Of a stretch of 64,000 bases of DNA, positions 1 through 7,814 are shown in pieces. This DNA is from an uncultured Alphaproteobacteria bacterium (GTDB taxonomy: Bacteria; Pseudomonadota; Alphaproteobacteria; CAAHEQ01; UBA3637). Position 1 is the first letter of the stretch; each line of letters opens with the position of its first letter. The notes under the pieces are model-generated. The model did not search any database and was not told where the DNA came from. It was given only the letters and a program-made list of their open reading frames with translations. The stretch spans positions 1 to 64,000 of the forward strand of contig CAKPYH010000003.1 in the NCBI GenBank assembly GCA_934202735.1, in the 5' to 3' direction. A program made the translations under genes and the position numbers.

Positions 1-524
1 GCCCCGCAGTTCAAGGGGGCCGTCTCACACCGCGGACCATAATAATTATCCGAACAAACGCACATCCCGTCCGAACATGTCCCATGGGCCCCGCAGTTCA
101 CGTTTTCACATTTATCTACGACTGGGGCAGTTTGACAGATCGTTCCGGTATAGCCGTCCGAACAATCACAGGCTTTTGTCGCCTGGTTCCATGTCCCGTG
201 AGCCCCGCAGTTCAAGGGGGCCGTCTCACACCGCGGACCATAATAATTATCCGAACAAACGCACATCCCGTCCGAACACGTCCCACGGGCTCCGCAGTTT
301 ATGTTTTCACATTTATCCACAACCGGGGCAGTTTGACATGTCGTTCCGGTATAGCCGTCCGAACAATCACAGGCTTTTGTCGCCTGGTTCCATGTCCCGT
401 GATCCCCGCAGTTTAAGGGGGCCGTCTCACACCGCGGACCATAATAATTATCCGAACAAACACACATCCCGTCCGAACATGTCCCATGGGCTCCGCAGTT
501 CACGTTTTCACATTTATCTACCGG
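1..524 (-). repeat. 201-bp tandem repeat encoding paired EGF-like modules
   Basis: The sequence at 1 recurs at 202 and 403, and the CACATCCCGTCCGAACA block at 61 recurs at 262 and 463. The period is exactly 201 bp (67 codons). Each unit encodes two EGF-like modules, one with CSDGMCVCSDNYYGPRC and one with CDCSDGYTGT. Copies are nearly identical at DNA level, so copy number could change by recombination or slippage. The array continues beyond the left edge. Confidence 0.92.
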
Positions 525-1322
525 TTTCGCTTGGCATTTGTACCATGTGGACGCACCGGAACGACAGGTTCCCGTCAGTGTCTCGTTGGCGGTACAGGCC
601 GTTGCTCGATACCCTTCCGCCGCACAATTATGCGCCACACATGTATTCCCGGTCCTGTCATACCCGGCATGGCATTTGGTCAAGGTATAACGGGTGTTTC
701 CGTCTCCGTCTGTACAGGTATCACAATCTCCGTTTGCCGGACAGGTGGTCAACGTATACCCGGCACATGTTTCTCCCCCGGTGTCTTGGGGCTTGCCCCC
801 TTTGGACGAACTACCGCCGCCACCACCGCCGGCGGCCAAAGCAACGCCGCCCCCGACCAAAGCCACCGCACCGACACCGATACCCACCATCGCCGCAGTG
901 CTCAATCCCGCCGTTTCCGCCGTGGTCGCAGCCGCCAAGCCCGCCCCGGTCGTCCCGGCTCCCGTCCCCGTTGCCGGGCTTAAACCCATCGCCGTCTTGT
1001 ATGAGGCCGGGATCCGATTCATACATGCTGCCCCTAAATTCGCCCCGGCCGACCGCAACGCTTGAAAGGCCACCCTGTCTTTCCGCCATGTCGCTTCACA
1101 CAACGCCGTGTTCCCTTTGTCATCCCGCGCCTCTAACGATATCCCCCGCGCCTGTAAGGCCTTTAATGCCCGAACATCCCCCGCTTTCGCCCGAGTGTAA
1201 ATCACTTGACGTACCGTGGGGCGCCCCTGAACCCGCGCCTGCGTATACCCCGCCGCAAAGCCTGTCCCCGGCCCGAATATCATCCCGAACATCAGTGCGT
1301 AAAATATTGCTTGCTTCATCAT
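1..1322 (-). CDS. Secreted ankyrin / EGF-like repeat protein (3' end outside window)
   Basis: The minus-strand frame is open from the ATG pair at 1322/1319 to the window edge, so the C-terminus is missing. A signal peptide starts MMKQAIFYALMFGMIFG and ends near FAAG. Residues about 35-100 read like ankyrin repeats (AGDVRALKALQARG, DDKGNTALCEA). A hydrophobic Ala/Gly/Val stretch and a run of six glycines follow. The rest is cysteine-rich: first GYTLTTCP and CDTCTDGDGN blocks, then repeated EGF-like modules with the CxCSDxYxGxxC pattern (CVCSDNYYGPRC, CDCSDGYTGTTC). The start is supported by GGGGGTGAG just upstream. The protein is likely exported or surface-exposed and may bind other proteins; that role is inferred. 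The opposite strand also has a long open frame, which I treat as a shadow because only the minus frame gives a signal peptide and ordered disulfide-type repeats. Confidence 0.85.
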   Translation of the reverse strand, partial: MMKQAIFYALMFGMIFGPGTGFAAGYTQARVQGRPTVRQVIYTRAKAGDVRALKALQARGISLEARDDKGNTALCEATWRKDRVAFQALRSAGANLGAACMNRIPASYKTAMGLSPATGTGAGTTGAGLAAATTAETAGLSTAAMVGIGVGAVALVGGGVALAAGGGGGGSSSKGGKPQDTGGETCAGYTLTTCPANGDCDTCTDGDGNTRYTLTKCHAGYDRTGNTCVAHNCAAEGYRATACTANETLTGTCRSGASTWYKCQAKPVDKCENVNCGAHGTCSDGMCVCSDNYYGPRCETAPLNCGDHGTWNQATKACDCSDGYTGTTCQTAPVVDKCENINCGARGTCSDGMCVCSDNYYGPRCETAPLNCGAHGTWNQATKACDCSDGYTGTICQTAPVVDKCENVNCGAHGTCSDGMCVCSDNYYGPRCETAPLNCG

Positions 1323-1424
1323 GGCTCACCCCCACTTTGTCTGATTGAACTAAATACTTATGTATTCTGTATCATACTTAAATTATAAATTCAACACTTT
1401 TTTTGATTGTTGTTTCAAAAAATA

Positions 1425-1450
1425 CAAAAAAAAGCGACCTTCCGGCCGCT
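1425..1450 (-). terminator. Rho-independent terminator of the XRE regulator
   Basis: On the minus strand the stem AGCGGCC / GGTCGCT with a GGAA loop is followed by eight T residues. It lies just downstream of the regulator's stop codon at 1467. Confidence 0.8.
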
Positions 1451-1466
1451 TCTGATAAAAACACCG

Positions 1467-2063
1467 TTATTTCATTAAATCCGGACGGGCTTCAAAGTTA
1501 TATTGAAATTCAGCGTGGCTGCCGTCATCACCTTCGGACATCATGCGTTCCATGCTATCGGTTTGTGATAAACCGGGATAAGCCGTTGCAGCCTCAGATG
1601 AAAACGCCAAAGACCGCACCAAAGAAAACACGCCGGCAATAACCGCTTCATTTCGAATCTTTTTAAACAAACGCAACAATTCCATATCCCGAGGCGTAAT
1701 GGTCTCGGGCCCGATACTGTTTACAGAATCATGCAATGAGTTGATTTTACGAGGACTTTTGCTTTGCGCTTTTTGATCCATGTTGTCATAAAAATATGAA
1801 ATCGGCATACCCAGCACCTGCGCCAAATCCCACAGACGACTGGCACCGATACGATTCAAGCCCTTTTCATATTTTTGAACCTGTTGAAAGGTAATTCCCA
1901 TCTCTTCGGCCACCCGTTCTTGACTGAGCCCCCGTTGTAAGCGGGCTTCACGCAAGCGTGTCCCGACATAAATATCAACAGGATTGGGAGTTCCATCGGA
2001 CAAACGTCCCCGTATATTACCCCGCTTTTTGCCGGCCCTTTTTACTCTTTTTGTTGATTCCAT
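1467..2063 (-). CDS. XRE-family helix-turn-helix transcriptional regulator
   Basis: A 198-aa cytoplasmic DNA-binding protein. Residues about 30-90 form an XRE/Cro-type HTH domain (VGTRLREARLQRGLSQERVA, then GITFQQVQKYEKG and GASRLWDLAQVLGMPISYFY). This is the form very common in Alphaproteobacteria, where FQQVQKYE contains the recognition helix. The N-terminus is basic (KRVKRAGKKRGN). The C-terminal ~100 residues are less conserved and may serve dimerisation or sensing. AGAAAGGGC precedes the ATG, and a terminator follows, so it is probably monocistronic. Regulatory targets cannot be read from the sequence. A palindromic AT-rich stretch (ATAATATATTATTA) upstream could be its own operator, which is inference. 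Confidence 0.85.
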   Translation of the reverse strand: MESTKRVKRAGKKRGNIRGRLSDGTPNPVDIYVGTRLREARLQRGLSQERVAEEMGITFQQVQKYEKGLNRIGASRLWDLAQVLGMPISYFYDNMDQKAQSKSPRKINSLHDSVNSIGPETITPRDMELLRLFKKIRNEAVIAGVFSLVRSLAFSSEAATAYPGLSQTDSMERMMSEGDDGSHAEFQYNFEARPDLMK

Positions 2064-2099
2064 GGTATGCCCTTTCTGCTATCCATCATTCAGCCTATA

Positions 2100-2128
2100 G
2101 TTATCCCATAATATATTATTAGTGTCAA
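2100..2128 (-). promoter_or_regulatory. Possible promoter of the XRE regulator
   Basis: On the minus strand TTGACA (2123-2128) is followed after 17 bases by GATAAC (2100-2105). The spacer contains an AT palindrome. The -35 box is ideal but the -10 is weak. Confidence 0.4.
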
Positions 2129-2256
2129 TATAATTTTGTGGTTAAAAATACCTACTTTATGATGTTTTTTTGTAAAACGTGGCTGAACCAACTCAAAAAG
2201 ACAAACATTTACGCCTTCACGGATAGAGAAAATCAAACGCGACAGATAACAAATAC

Positions 2257-2285
2257 TTGACTTCACCGCAAGTGTGGAGTATACT
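2257..2285 (+). promoter_or_regulatory. Sigma-70-type promoter of aspS
   Basis: TTGACT (2257-2262), a 17-base spacer and TATACT (2280-2285), about 40 bp upstream of the aspS ATG. This is a near-consensus housekeeping promoter. Confidence 0.8.
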
Positions 2286-2324
2286 GCCCGCAGTTTTTTG
2301 ATTATAAAAGTAAGGAGAACACTC

Positions 2325-4091
2325 ATGAATCAATATCGCACACATACTTGCGGGGCCCTACGCGCCGCAGATGCCGGTCAAACGGTCAAATTGTCCGGTT
2401 GGGTGCACCGCAAACGGGATCACGGCAATTTACTGTTTATAGACTTGCGCGATAATGCCGGTATAACGCAATGCGTGTTGGATACGGCCAGTCCGGTCTT
2501 TCAAACCTTGGAAAGAATCCGCCCCGAATCCGTGATTACCGTAACGGGTCAAGTGGTCTTGCGTGATGCCAACACCGTGAATCCGAAAATGCCTACCGGC
2601 GATGTGGAAGTCAGTGTGTCAGATGTCGTGATTCAATCCGAAGCCGCCGTTTTGCCGGTTCAGGTTGTCGCCGATTCGGAAGACTTATCCGAAGAACAAC
2701 GATTGACGTACCGCTTTTTGGACTTACGGCGTGAAAAACCGCATGCCAATATATTACTGCGTAATCAAATGGCACGGTTTGTACGGGAAAAAATGTGGTC
2801 TTTGGGCTTTCCGGAGTTTCAAACACCGATTTTAACATCATCCAGCCCGGAAGGGGCGCGGGATTACTTGGTCCCCAGTCGCGTGCATAAAGGCGAATTT
2901 TATGCTTTACCGCAATCACCGCAACAATTCAAACAGTTGTTGATGGTGGCCGGGTTTGATCGGTATTTTCAGTTGGCCCCCTGCTTCCGTGATGAAGACA
3001 GTCGCGCCGATCGTTCGCCGGGTGAGTTTTATCAGATTGACTTTGAAATGTCGTTTGTAACGCAAAATGAAATTTTCGCCGTAGGGGAAGAGTTGATGAC
3101 AGACTTGTTCCATAAGTTTGCACCCTCGGCCAAAGTCTCGGCGGCACCGTTTGTGCATATTCCGTTTGCGGAATCCATGCTGACATACGGAACGGACAAG
3201 CCGGACTTGCGGAATCCGTTGATCATCCAAGATGTATCTGAAATTTTTGCCGGATCTGATTTCGGTTTGTTCGCCAACACGATTGCCTCCGGTGGGTTTG
3301 TACGTGCCATACGGACACCGGCCACCGCCACAAAACCGCGCAGTTGGTTTGACAAGATGAATGATTTTGCCGTGGCACAAGAAATGGGGGGGCTGGGCTA
3401 TATTACTTTTGCCGCCGAAGGACCGAAAGGACCGATCGCCAAAAAGTTAGATGCCGAACGATTGGAAAAACTGTTTCAAATCACCGGTGCTCAAACAGGG
3501 GACAGTGTGTTCTTCGTGTGTGGCAAAGGCGATAAAGTGGTTAAATTTGCCGGCCTTGTCCGGACCATGCTCGGTCAGGAATTGAACCTCATTGAACAAA
3601 ACGCGTTCCGTTTTTGTTGGATTACGGACTTTCCGTTTTATGAACGCGATGAAGAAACGGGGGCTCCGGCCTTTTCACACAACCCGTTCTCTATGCCACA
3701 AGGCGAAATGGAAGCGTTGCTCAATCAAGATCCCTTTACAATTAAAGCCTACCAATTTGACATGGTTTGCAACGGGTATGAAATCTTGTCCGGAGCCATT
3801 CGGAATCACCGCCCGGATATCATGTTTAAGGCTTTTGAAATTGCCGGCTATGGCCCGGAAGTTGTACGGGAAAAGTTTGCGGGCCTGCTGAACGCCTTTC
3901 AATATGGGGCACCCCCGCATGGAGGAGCAGCCTTTGGGTTTGACCGATTGGTTATGTTGATGACGGATGAAACATATATTCGTGAAGTGATTGCTTTCCC
4001 TTTCAATCAACAGGCGCAGGATTTGCTGATGCATGCACCGTCTCCGGTGACGGAAAAACAGCTGCGAGAAGTCCACATCAAATTGCGTTAG
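2325..4091 (+). CDS. aspS: Aspartyl-tRNA synthetase
   Basis: A class II aminoacyl-tRNA synthetase that charges tRNA-Asp with aspartate in the cytoplasm. At 588 aa it has the usual bacterial-type length. An N-terminal OB-fold anticodon-binding domain (about 1-110, with GWVHRKRDHGNLLFIDLRD) is followed by the catalytic core with motif 2 (FRDEDSRADR, about residue 220), an inserted bacterial-specific domain and motif 3 (GGAAFGFDR, about residue 531). The start at 2325 was chosen over an upstream ATG because AAGGAG lies just before it and MNQYRTHTCG is the conserved N-terminus. It might be non-discriminating and also charge tRNA-Asn where the cell uses GatCAB; this window does not decide that. 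Confidence 0.97.
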   Translation: MNQYRTHTCGALRAADAGQTVKLSGWVHRKRDHGNLLFIDLRDNAGITQCVLDTASPVFQTLERIRPESVITVTGQVVLRDANTVNPKMPTGDVEVSVSDVVIQSEAAVLPVQVVADSEDLSEEQRLTYRFLDLRREKPHANILLRNQMARFVREKMWSLGFPEFQTPILTSSSPEGARDYLVPSRVHKGEFYALPQSPQQFKQLLMVAGFDRYFQLAPCFRDEDSRADRSPGEFYQIDFEMSFVTQNEIFAVGEELMTDLFHKFAPSAKVSAAPFVHIPFAESMLTYGTDKPDLRNPLIIQDVSEIFAGSDFGLFANTIASGGFVRAIRTPATATKPRSWFDKMNDFAVAQEMGGLGYITFAAEGPKGPIAKKLDAERLEKLFQITGAQTGDSVFFVCGKGDKVVKFAGLVRTMLGQELNLIEQNAFRFCWITDFPFYERDEETGAPAFSHNPFSMPQGEMEALLNQDPFTIKAYQFDMVCNGYEILSGAIRNHRPDIMFKAFEIAGYGPEVVREKFAGLLNAFQYGAPPHGGAAFGFDRLVMLMTDETYIREVIAFPFNQQAQDLLMHAPSPVTEKQLREVHIKLR

Positions 4092-4103
4092 ATTTCTCAA
4101 TCC

Positions 4104-4134
4104 AAAAATCCCTGTCCGCAAAACAGGGATTTTT
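4104..4134. terminator. Bidirectional terminator between aspS and the convergent gene
   Basis: The inverted repeat AAAAATCCCTGT / ACAGGGATTTTT has a 7-base loop and A/T tracts on both sides, between two convergent genes. Confidence 0.85.
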
Positions 4135-4135
4135 A

Positions 4136-4843
4136 TTATATTTCGCGCGTGTTTTCCGGTAAAGGCAAATGTATACGGGCGGTCTTACGCACTTGAAGGG
4201 GGACAACCTTGGTAGACACAACTGCACCATCCGGTGTAATACGGGTCCACCGATCGCTACGGAGCAAGGGATGTCCGTTTGCGTTGTATGTATAATGTGA
4301 TTCCAAAAATTGTGCCGGCAATGTACTTGTAGGTTCATATCCGTCCTGCGCTTCCTGCAGACGATGGTTGATATCAAATACCCATGATTGATGTCGGCCG
4401 TTTTGCATGTGCAGGAAAGTTGTTGTACCGGTTGTAAAATCACAAGACTTTGTATAAGTCACCTGCTCGGCCGGAATAAAAACACTCTCGGTTTGCTGAA
4501 CCAACTCATGATTGTTACGCCGATTAACGTGTTTGGAACACAATAACCGTTTTATAACGGTTTCTTTGGATCCTGGCCTGTAATAATTTGTTGAACTTAA
4601 ATAATTTTCATATCCCCCGGTCCGCGTAAACAAAGAATGGGTCATTTGAATCTTATGATGATTGTGGTACCGTATCCGATACATGCCGTTTTGTATCTCG
4701 TGGACAGCGTCAAAAGCCCCCCGCCCCGGAAACAATCGGTGCCACCACGCGATCCACCGATTTATCGGCGGATTTTCCGGTGGCTTTTTGGCATCTTGAA
4801 ACCGGTGATTCAAGAACGCAAATGTAGGTTGTGTATCGGTCAT
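4136..4843 (-). CDS. Hypothetical protein, 235 aa
   Basis: I do not recognise the family. It is soluble, with no signal peptide or membrane segment, and rich in His, Asn, Thr and Tyr. A run of short segments such as MYRIRYHNHHK, TGTTTFLHMQNG and SHYTYNANGHPLL suggests a beta-rich fold with repeated strand-turn units. AAGGGAAGG lies directly before the ATG. It converges on aspS and shares its terminator. Base composition resembles the core genome, so it is probably a resident lineage-specific gene. Confidence 0.7.
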   Translation of the reverse strand: MTDTQPTFAFLNHRFQDAKKPPENPPINRWIAWWHRLFPGRGAFDAVHEIQNGMYRIRYHNHHKIQMTHSLFTRTGGYENYLSSTNYYRPGSKETVIKRLLCSKHVNRRNNHELVQQTESVFIPAEQVTYTKSCDFTTGTTTFLHMQNGRHQSWVFDINHRLQEAQDGYEPTSTLPAQFLESHYTYNANGHPLLRSDRWTRITPDGAVVSTKVVPLQVRKTARIHLPLPENTREI

Positions 4844-4923
4844 GCCTTCCCTTCTTTATAAGCGTTAGTATAACACAAAAATCAAAAATTGGCAAGTTTC
4901 TTTCATAAAATGACAAAAAAGTC

Positions 4924-4952
4924 TTGACGCAAGTTGTTTTTTTGTGTATGAT
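4924..4952 (+). promoter_or_regulatory. Promoter of tRNA-Leu
   Basis: TTGACG (4924-4929), 17 bases, TATGAT (4947-4952), about 26 bases upstream of the tRNA. Confidence 0.75.
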
Positions 4953-4978
4953 ATGACCGTTTTCTACCACAGTTTTGT

Positions 4979-5066
4979 GCGGATATGGCGGAACTGGTAG
5001 ACGCAACAGACTTAAAATCTGTTGGGACTTGCTCCCGTGCCGGTTCGATTCCGGCTTTCCGCACCA
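4979..5066 (+). tRNA. tRNA-Leu (anticodon UAA)
   Basis: An 88-nt class II tRNA with a long variable arm. The D-arm reads TGGCGGAACTGGTAGACGC, the anticodon stem CAGAC/GTCTG-like around TTAAAAT gives anticodon TAA, and the T-arm contains GGTTCGATTCC. The 3' CCA is encoded. The acceptor stem has one apparent U-U mismatch (GCGGATA against TTTCCGC). It reads UUA/UUG leucine codons. Confidence 0.95.
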
Positions 5067-5069
5067 CAA

Positions 5070-5100
5070 AAAACCCGCGCTTTAAACGGGTTTTATTTTT
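5070..5100. terminator. Terminator after tRNA-Leu, probably bidirectional
   Basis: The stem AAAACCCG / CGGGTTTT with a 9-base loop is followed by ATTTTTTAG. It lies between tRNA-Leu and the convergent gene ending at 5100. Confidence 0.8.
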
Positions 5101-5636
5101 TAGATTTTTTTCAGATACGATGGGGAAATAACGCCTTTTTTCATAATCAAAAAATAAAAAGGAACAAAGGCAAAACGCCGGCCTGCGGCATCATCACAAA
5201 CGGTCCAATCCACCGGATCAGTCGGAATCTGATTCAATGCTATGGGATAAAATCCGTCATTATGCTTGTCTTGAATGTCTTGTAATTGCTTTTGGCATAT
5301 TGCTTCATTTAAGGATAGAGGCGGATTGATATAGATTTTTTCCAACAGGCCATCTTGGTTTAATCGGTCCACATCAATTTCTATCAAATCACACGTTTCT
5401 ACCATTTCTTTCAAACGCAGAGAATGGGGATACCATTTTATCGGTTCGGAAAAACAGCGAATTCCCCGACTGTATCCTATAAAAAAACTCTCCATCCATT
5501 GAATCACATCGTCTTTGTTTTTTCCGCCGGATCGTTTCAGATAATGTTCCAAATCACCATTGGGACTGCCGGCAAAGCCAAAGAGACCTTGTTGTAAAAC
5601 CGTATTGCCTTTCTTGACATAATGATAAAACTTCAT
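5100..5636 (-). CDS. Hypothetical protein, 178 aa
   Basis: I do not recognise it. The start is placed at MKFYHYVKKGNTVLQQG (5636) because upstream codons encode an unlikely leader. Visible blocks are GLFGFAGSPNGDLEHYLKR, RLKEMVETCDLIEIDVDRLN and DPVDWTVCDDAAGRRFAFVP. The acidic CDLIEIDVDRL stretch and the buried aromatic C-terminus suggest a small globular cytoplasmic protein. No catalytic motif is evident. It converges on tRNA-Leu, and a divergent gene starts at 5788. Confidence 0.65.
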   Translation of the reverse strand: MKFYHYVKKGNTVLQQGLFGFAGSPNGDLEHYLKRSGGKNKDDVIQWMESFFIGYSRGIRCFSEPIKWYPHSLRLKEMVETCDLIEIDVDRLNQDGLLEKIYINPPLSLNEAICQKQLQDIQDKHNDGFYPIALNQIPTDPVDWTVCDDAAGRRFAFVPFYFLIMKKGVISPSYLKKI

Positions 5637-5721
5637 GCCAACAGTGTACCACCTGATCTTCCAAAGCACAAGAAAAAAATGTATATCCACCCCCCCAAAA
5701 AAAAGATTTGTTGGAAAAAGA

Positions 5722-5749
5722 TTGACAAATTTCAAAAAGGTGATACAAT
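5722..5749 (+). promoter_or_regulatory. Promoter of the 5788 gene
   Basis: TTGACA (5722-5727), 16 bases, TACAAT (5744-5749), about 40 bp upstream of the ATG. Confidence 0.65.
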
Positions 5750-5787
5750 AAAATGATATACAGGAAACAGAACATTTTGGAGAAATA

Positions 5788-6243
5788 ATGACACTGAATC
5801 TTTTTCAAACGATTACACAAACTTTTAACCGCGTTAACGGATATACGTATGCCCGATTGGGACAGGGGTCTGATAAAGTTTTGATTGATGTGCGGTATGA
5901 TAAAAATGCGCAGGAAGCCTTGGGAGAACACTACCCTGTTTCCGTTCGTGTTGTTCGGCCGAATAGGCAGATACTCTTGTCGTGTCAAAACACAATGGAA
6001 AATCAACAACCTGTGATGATTTTATCGGCCGAGGTATCGGATCGGACGTATGGAAAGTGTCGTCAAACCTGTGCTACCAATGGTACCCTGACCGCCACAG
6101 GTGATGAACGGGCCTTGGAAAATTGCATGAACGATCCCGTTATGTCTGATTACATTTCTTTTGTGTCCGATCAAGACACGCGGACGAATAAACCGGTGCG
6201 TTCCGTATGGCATTTAGATCGTGATATGAAATGTAGCCGTTAA
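5788..6243 (+). CDS. Hypothetical protein, 151 aa
   Basis: Unrecognised soluble protein. The ATG follows TTTTGGAGAAATA. The N-terminal half alternates polar and hydrophobic residues (SDKVLIDVRYDKNAQEALG, PVSVRVVRPNRQILLSCQN) as in a small alpha/beta fold. The C-terminal half has four cysteines, including KCRQTCATNG and ENCMNDP, which could bind a metal or form disulfides. No signal peptide is seen. It may be co-transcribed with the small gene at 6296, 52 bp downstream, though that gene has its own strong ribosome site. Confidence 0.65.
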   Translation: MTLNLFQTITQTFNRVNGYTYARLGQGSDKVLIDVRYDKNAQEALGEHYPVSVRVVRPNRQILLSCQNTMENQQPVMILSAEVSDRTYGKCRQTCATNGTLTATGDERALENCMNDPVMSDYISFVSDQDTRTNKPVRSVWHLDRDMKCSR

Positions 6244-6295
6244 AACCTTTACAAAATGTCATAAGTATGATATAAAAAAATAAAGGAGAAGAAAT

Positions 6296-6517
6296 ATGAA
6301 AAAGAAAAATTTTGTTATCTATCACGCTGACCCCGAAATGATGATTGGTCGTGTTATCACGGAAGCAACCGAATTATCGGGAAAAGTTCAAAAACCGGTG
6401 ATTGCTTATGTGCGCGGAATTGCCGTTCGTGTGAACAAGGATACCAGTCTGGAAACCGGTATAGCCCAATATCGCCGGAACATGGAACTTTTTTTACGCG
6501 GTCGCGTACGGGACTAA
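6296..6517 (+). CDS. Small hypothetical protein, 73 aa
   Basis: A 73-aa basic protein (MKKKNFVIYHADPEMMIGRV) preceded by AAAGGAGAAGAAAT. The middle reads KPVIAYVRGIAVRVNKDTS and the C-terminus is arginine-rich (YRRNMELFLRGRVRD), which could contact nucleic acid, though this is a guess. No family is recognised. It lies between a 151-aa unknown and a convergent kinase-like gene. Confidence 0.65.
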   Translation: MKKKNFVIYHADPEMMIGRVITEATELSGKVQKPVIAYVRGIAVRVNKDTSLETGIAQYRRNMELFLRGRVRD

Positions 6518-6547
6518 AACAAACAGCAACATTGAAACAGGGATATT

Positions 6548-7033
6548 TTACCCGTTCCTTATGTGAATATAAGTTTCCCCTTGTGCGGCATCCGGGGCTT
6601 CAAATTGCTGACGCAAGTTTTCAAAGTTCTGTAAATTACGGGTGGCAATGATACCGGATCGTTGGGATAACCGCTGTTTCAGAATCGCATCAGGGGCATC
6701 TATATAATACACAATCACTTTGAAGCCGATTTGGCGGGCTTTATATAAGGCTTCTTGCCTACTCTGCCTGGTCCAAAAACCCATGTCAAAAATAACGGAC
6801 TGTCCCCGCCGTGCATAGTCCGCCGCTTGTATCCACAGATAATCAACCGTTTTAGCAAAACACGCGTCCCAGTTGCGTTCATATTGGTCCGGTGTAAATA
6901 AACGCATGCAAGCGGTATCCGGATTGAGACAAACGGCCCCTGTTTCAACGGATAAACCGTGAGCATAAGTTGTCTTGCCCGCCCCCGGAAACCCGCAAAT
7001 TAAATAACAGATCGGTTGTTTTTGACACGGCAT
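6548..7033 (-). CDS. P-loop kinase-like ATPase (AAA_33 / zeta-toxin-like fold)
   Basis: A 161-aa predicted nucleotide-binding protein. Walker A is GFPGAGKTTYA (about residues 14-24), followed by NPDTACMRLF, which resembles the substrate-binding region of small-molecule kinases. SVIFDMGFWTRQSR lies near residue 80, VIVYYIDAPDAILKQRL is the Walker-B-like strand and lid, and SQRSG supplies lid arginines. This matches stand-alone kinases that phosphorylate an unidentified small metabolite or alcohol group. A toxin role is unlikely because no antitoxin partner is adjacent. It lies downstream of the lemA/TPM pair on the same strand with a 58-bp gap. Confidence 0.75.
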   Translation of the reverse strand: MPCQKQPICYLICGFPGAGKTTYAHGLSVETGAVCLNPDTACMRLFTPDQYERNWDACFAKTVDYLWIQAADYARRGQSVIFDMGFWTRQSRQEALYKARQIGFKVIVYYIDAPDAILKQRLSQRSGIIATRNLQNFENLRQQFEAPDAAQGETYIHIRNG

Positions 7034-7091
7034 TTATCACGACCCATCGGCTAAGAGAATACAACAAACTGAAATCCTGTCATGTCGGGGC

Positions 7092-7814
7092 CTAAAAGTT
7101 CCGACTGGCCCCACCGCCACCGAAATGGCCGCCTTTGCCCTTGAACCCGGAAGAACCTTTCTCGGCTAAGCCCCGACCGCGGGGGTGCAACAAGATAACA
7201 AAAAGTTTTAAGAGAAAATAAAAACGATCCCAACGTTCGCGGGGCGGAGCCGTAAAAATAAAAATCACACTGCCGATAACTGCAAGGCCTGTAATCAACA
7301 CAATCAATAAAGGATTGTCTGGCGTGCCGGCCTGTTCTTCTTTCACATGTCGGGTGGGAGCCTCATTTTGAATAACGGACAAAATGCGTTCAGCCCCCAA
7401 CCGGGCCGCCGTATCCCACTCCCCGGCTTTGAATAACGGTTTCAGGTCAGATAAAATATCATTGGCCACATTTTCGGTTAAAGTTTGGGTCAATCCGAAA
7501 ATCTTGAAAGCGGATTGGTGTTCGCGGGGAGCCAATATCAGAAAAACGGCGTTGTTGATATTTTTGTTATTGATACCCCATTGCCGGAGCAAACGATCGT
7601 TATAATCAAAGATATCTTGCCCATTCAAAGTCGGCACGGTTACAATCACAACCTGATGCCGAGAATCTTTCTGCAACAGGTTGATAAGTTCCTGCTTTCC
7701 TTGGGGTGTGAACAGATGGGCTTCATCAACCACCGGTCCGGTCAGGGCCGGAAAGCCAAAGGCTATTCCAACCCAACCCCAGAGCAAGCAACCGACCAAA
7801 AACCGTTTTATCAT
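7092..7814 (-). CDS. TPM-domain (YgcG-like) membrane protein
   Basis: A 240-aa protein with signal peptide MIKRFLVGCLLWGWVGIAFG. A TPM domain follows (residues about 20-150: VVDEAHLFTPQGKQEL, HQVVIVTVPTLNGQDI, WGINNKNINNAVFLILAP). Then come a transmembrane segment (LLIVLITGLAVIGSVIFIF) and the typical glycine-rich tail GHFGGGGASRNF. The TPM domain lies in the periplasm. The family is linked to envelope maintenance and photosystem repair in other organisms, but its activity here is unknown. Its start overlaps the end of lemA by 4 bp (ATGA), so the two are translationally coupled, a widespread pairing. Confidence 0.88.
   Translation of the reverse strand: MIKRFLVGCLLWGWVGIAFGFPALTGPVVDEAHLFTPQGKQELINLLQKDSRHQVVIVTVPTLNGQDIFDYNDRLLRQWGINNKNINNAVFLILAPREHQSAFKIFGLTQTLTENVANDILSDLKPLFKAGEWDTAARLGAERILSVIQNEAPTRHVKEEQAGTPDNPLLIVLITGLAVIGSVIFIFTAPPRERWDRFYFLLKLFVILLHPRGRGLAEKGSSGFKGKGGHFGGGGASRNF

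Noticed and set aside
1..524. Could the 201-bp repeats be a CRISPR array?
   Set aside because: The repeats are contiguous, coding and without variable spacers. No CRISPR array or cas gene was seen anywhere in the window.
77..1348. Long plus-strand open frames, up to 423 codons, opposite the EGF-repeat gene
   Set aside because: They lack a ribosome site, give low-complexity Arg/Pro/Ser protein, and repeat with the 201-bp unit. Only the minus frame yields a signal peptide and ordered EGF cysteines.
3675..4121. Minus-strand frames inside aspS
   Set aside because: They are antisense to a fully conserved essential gene and show no recognisable protein pattern.
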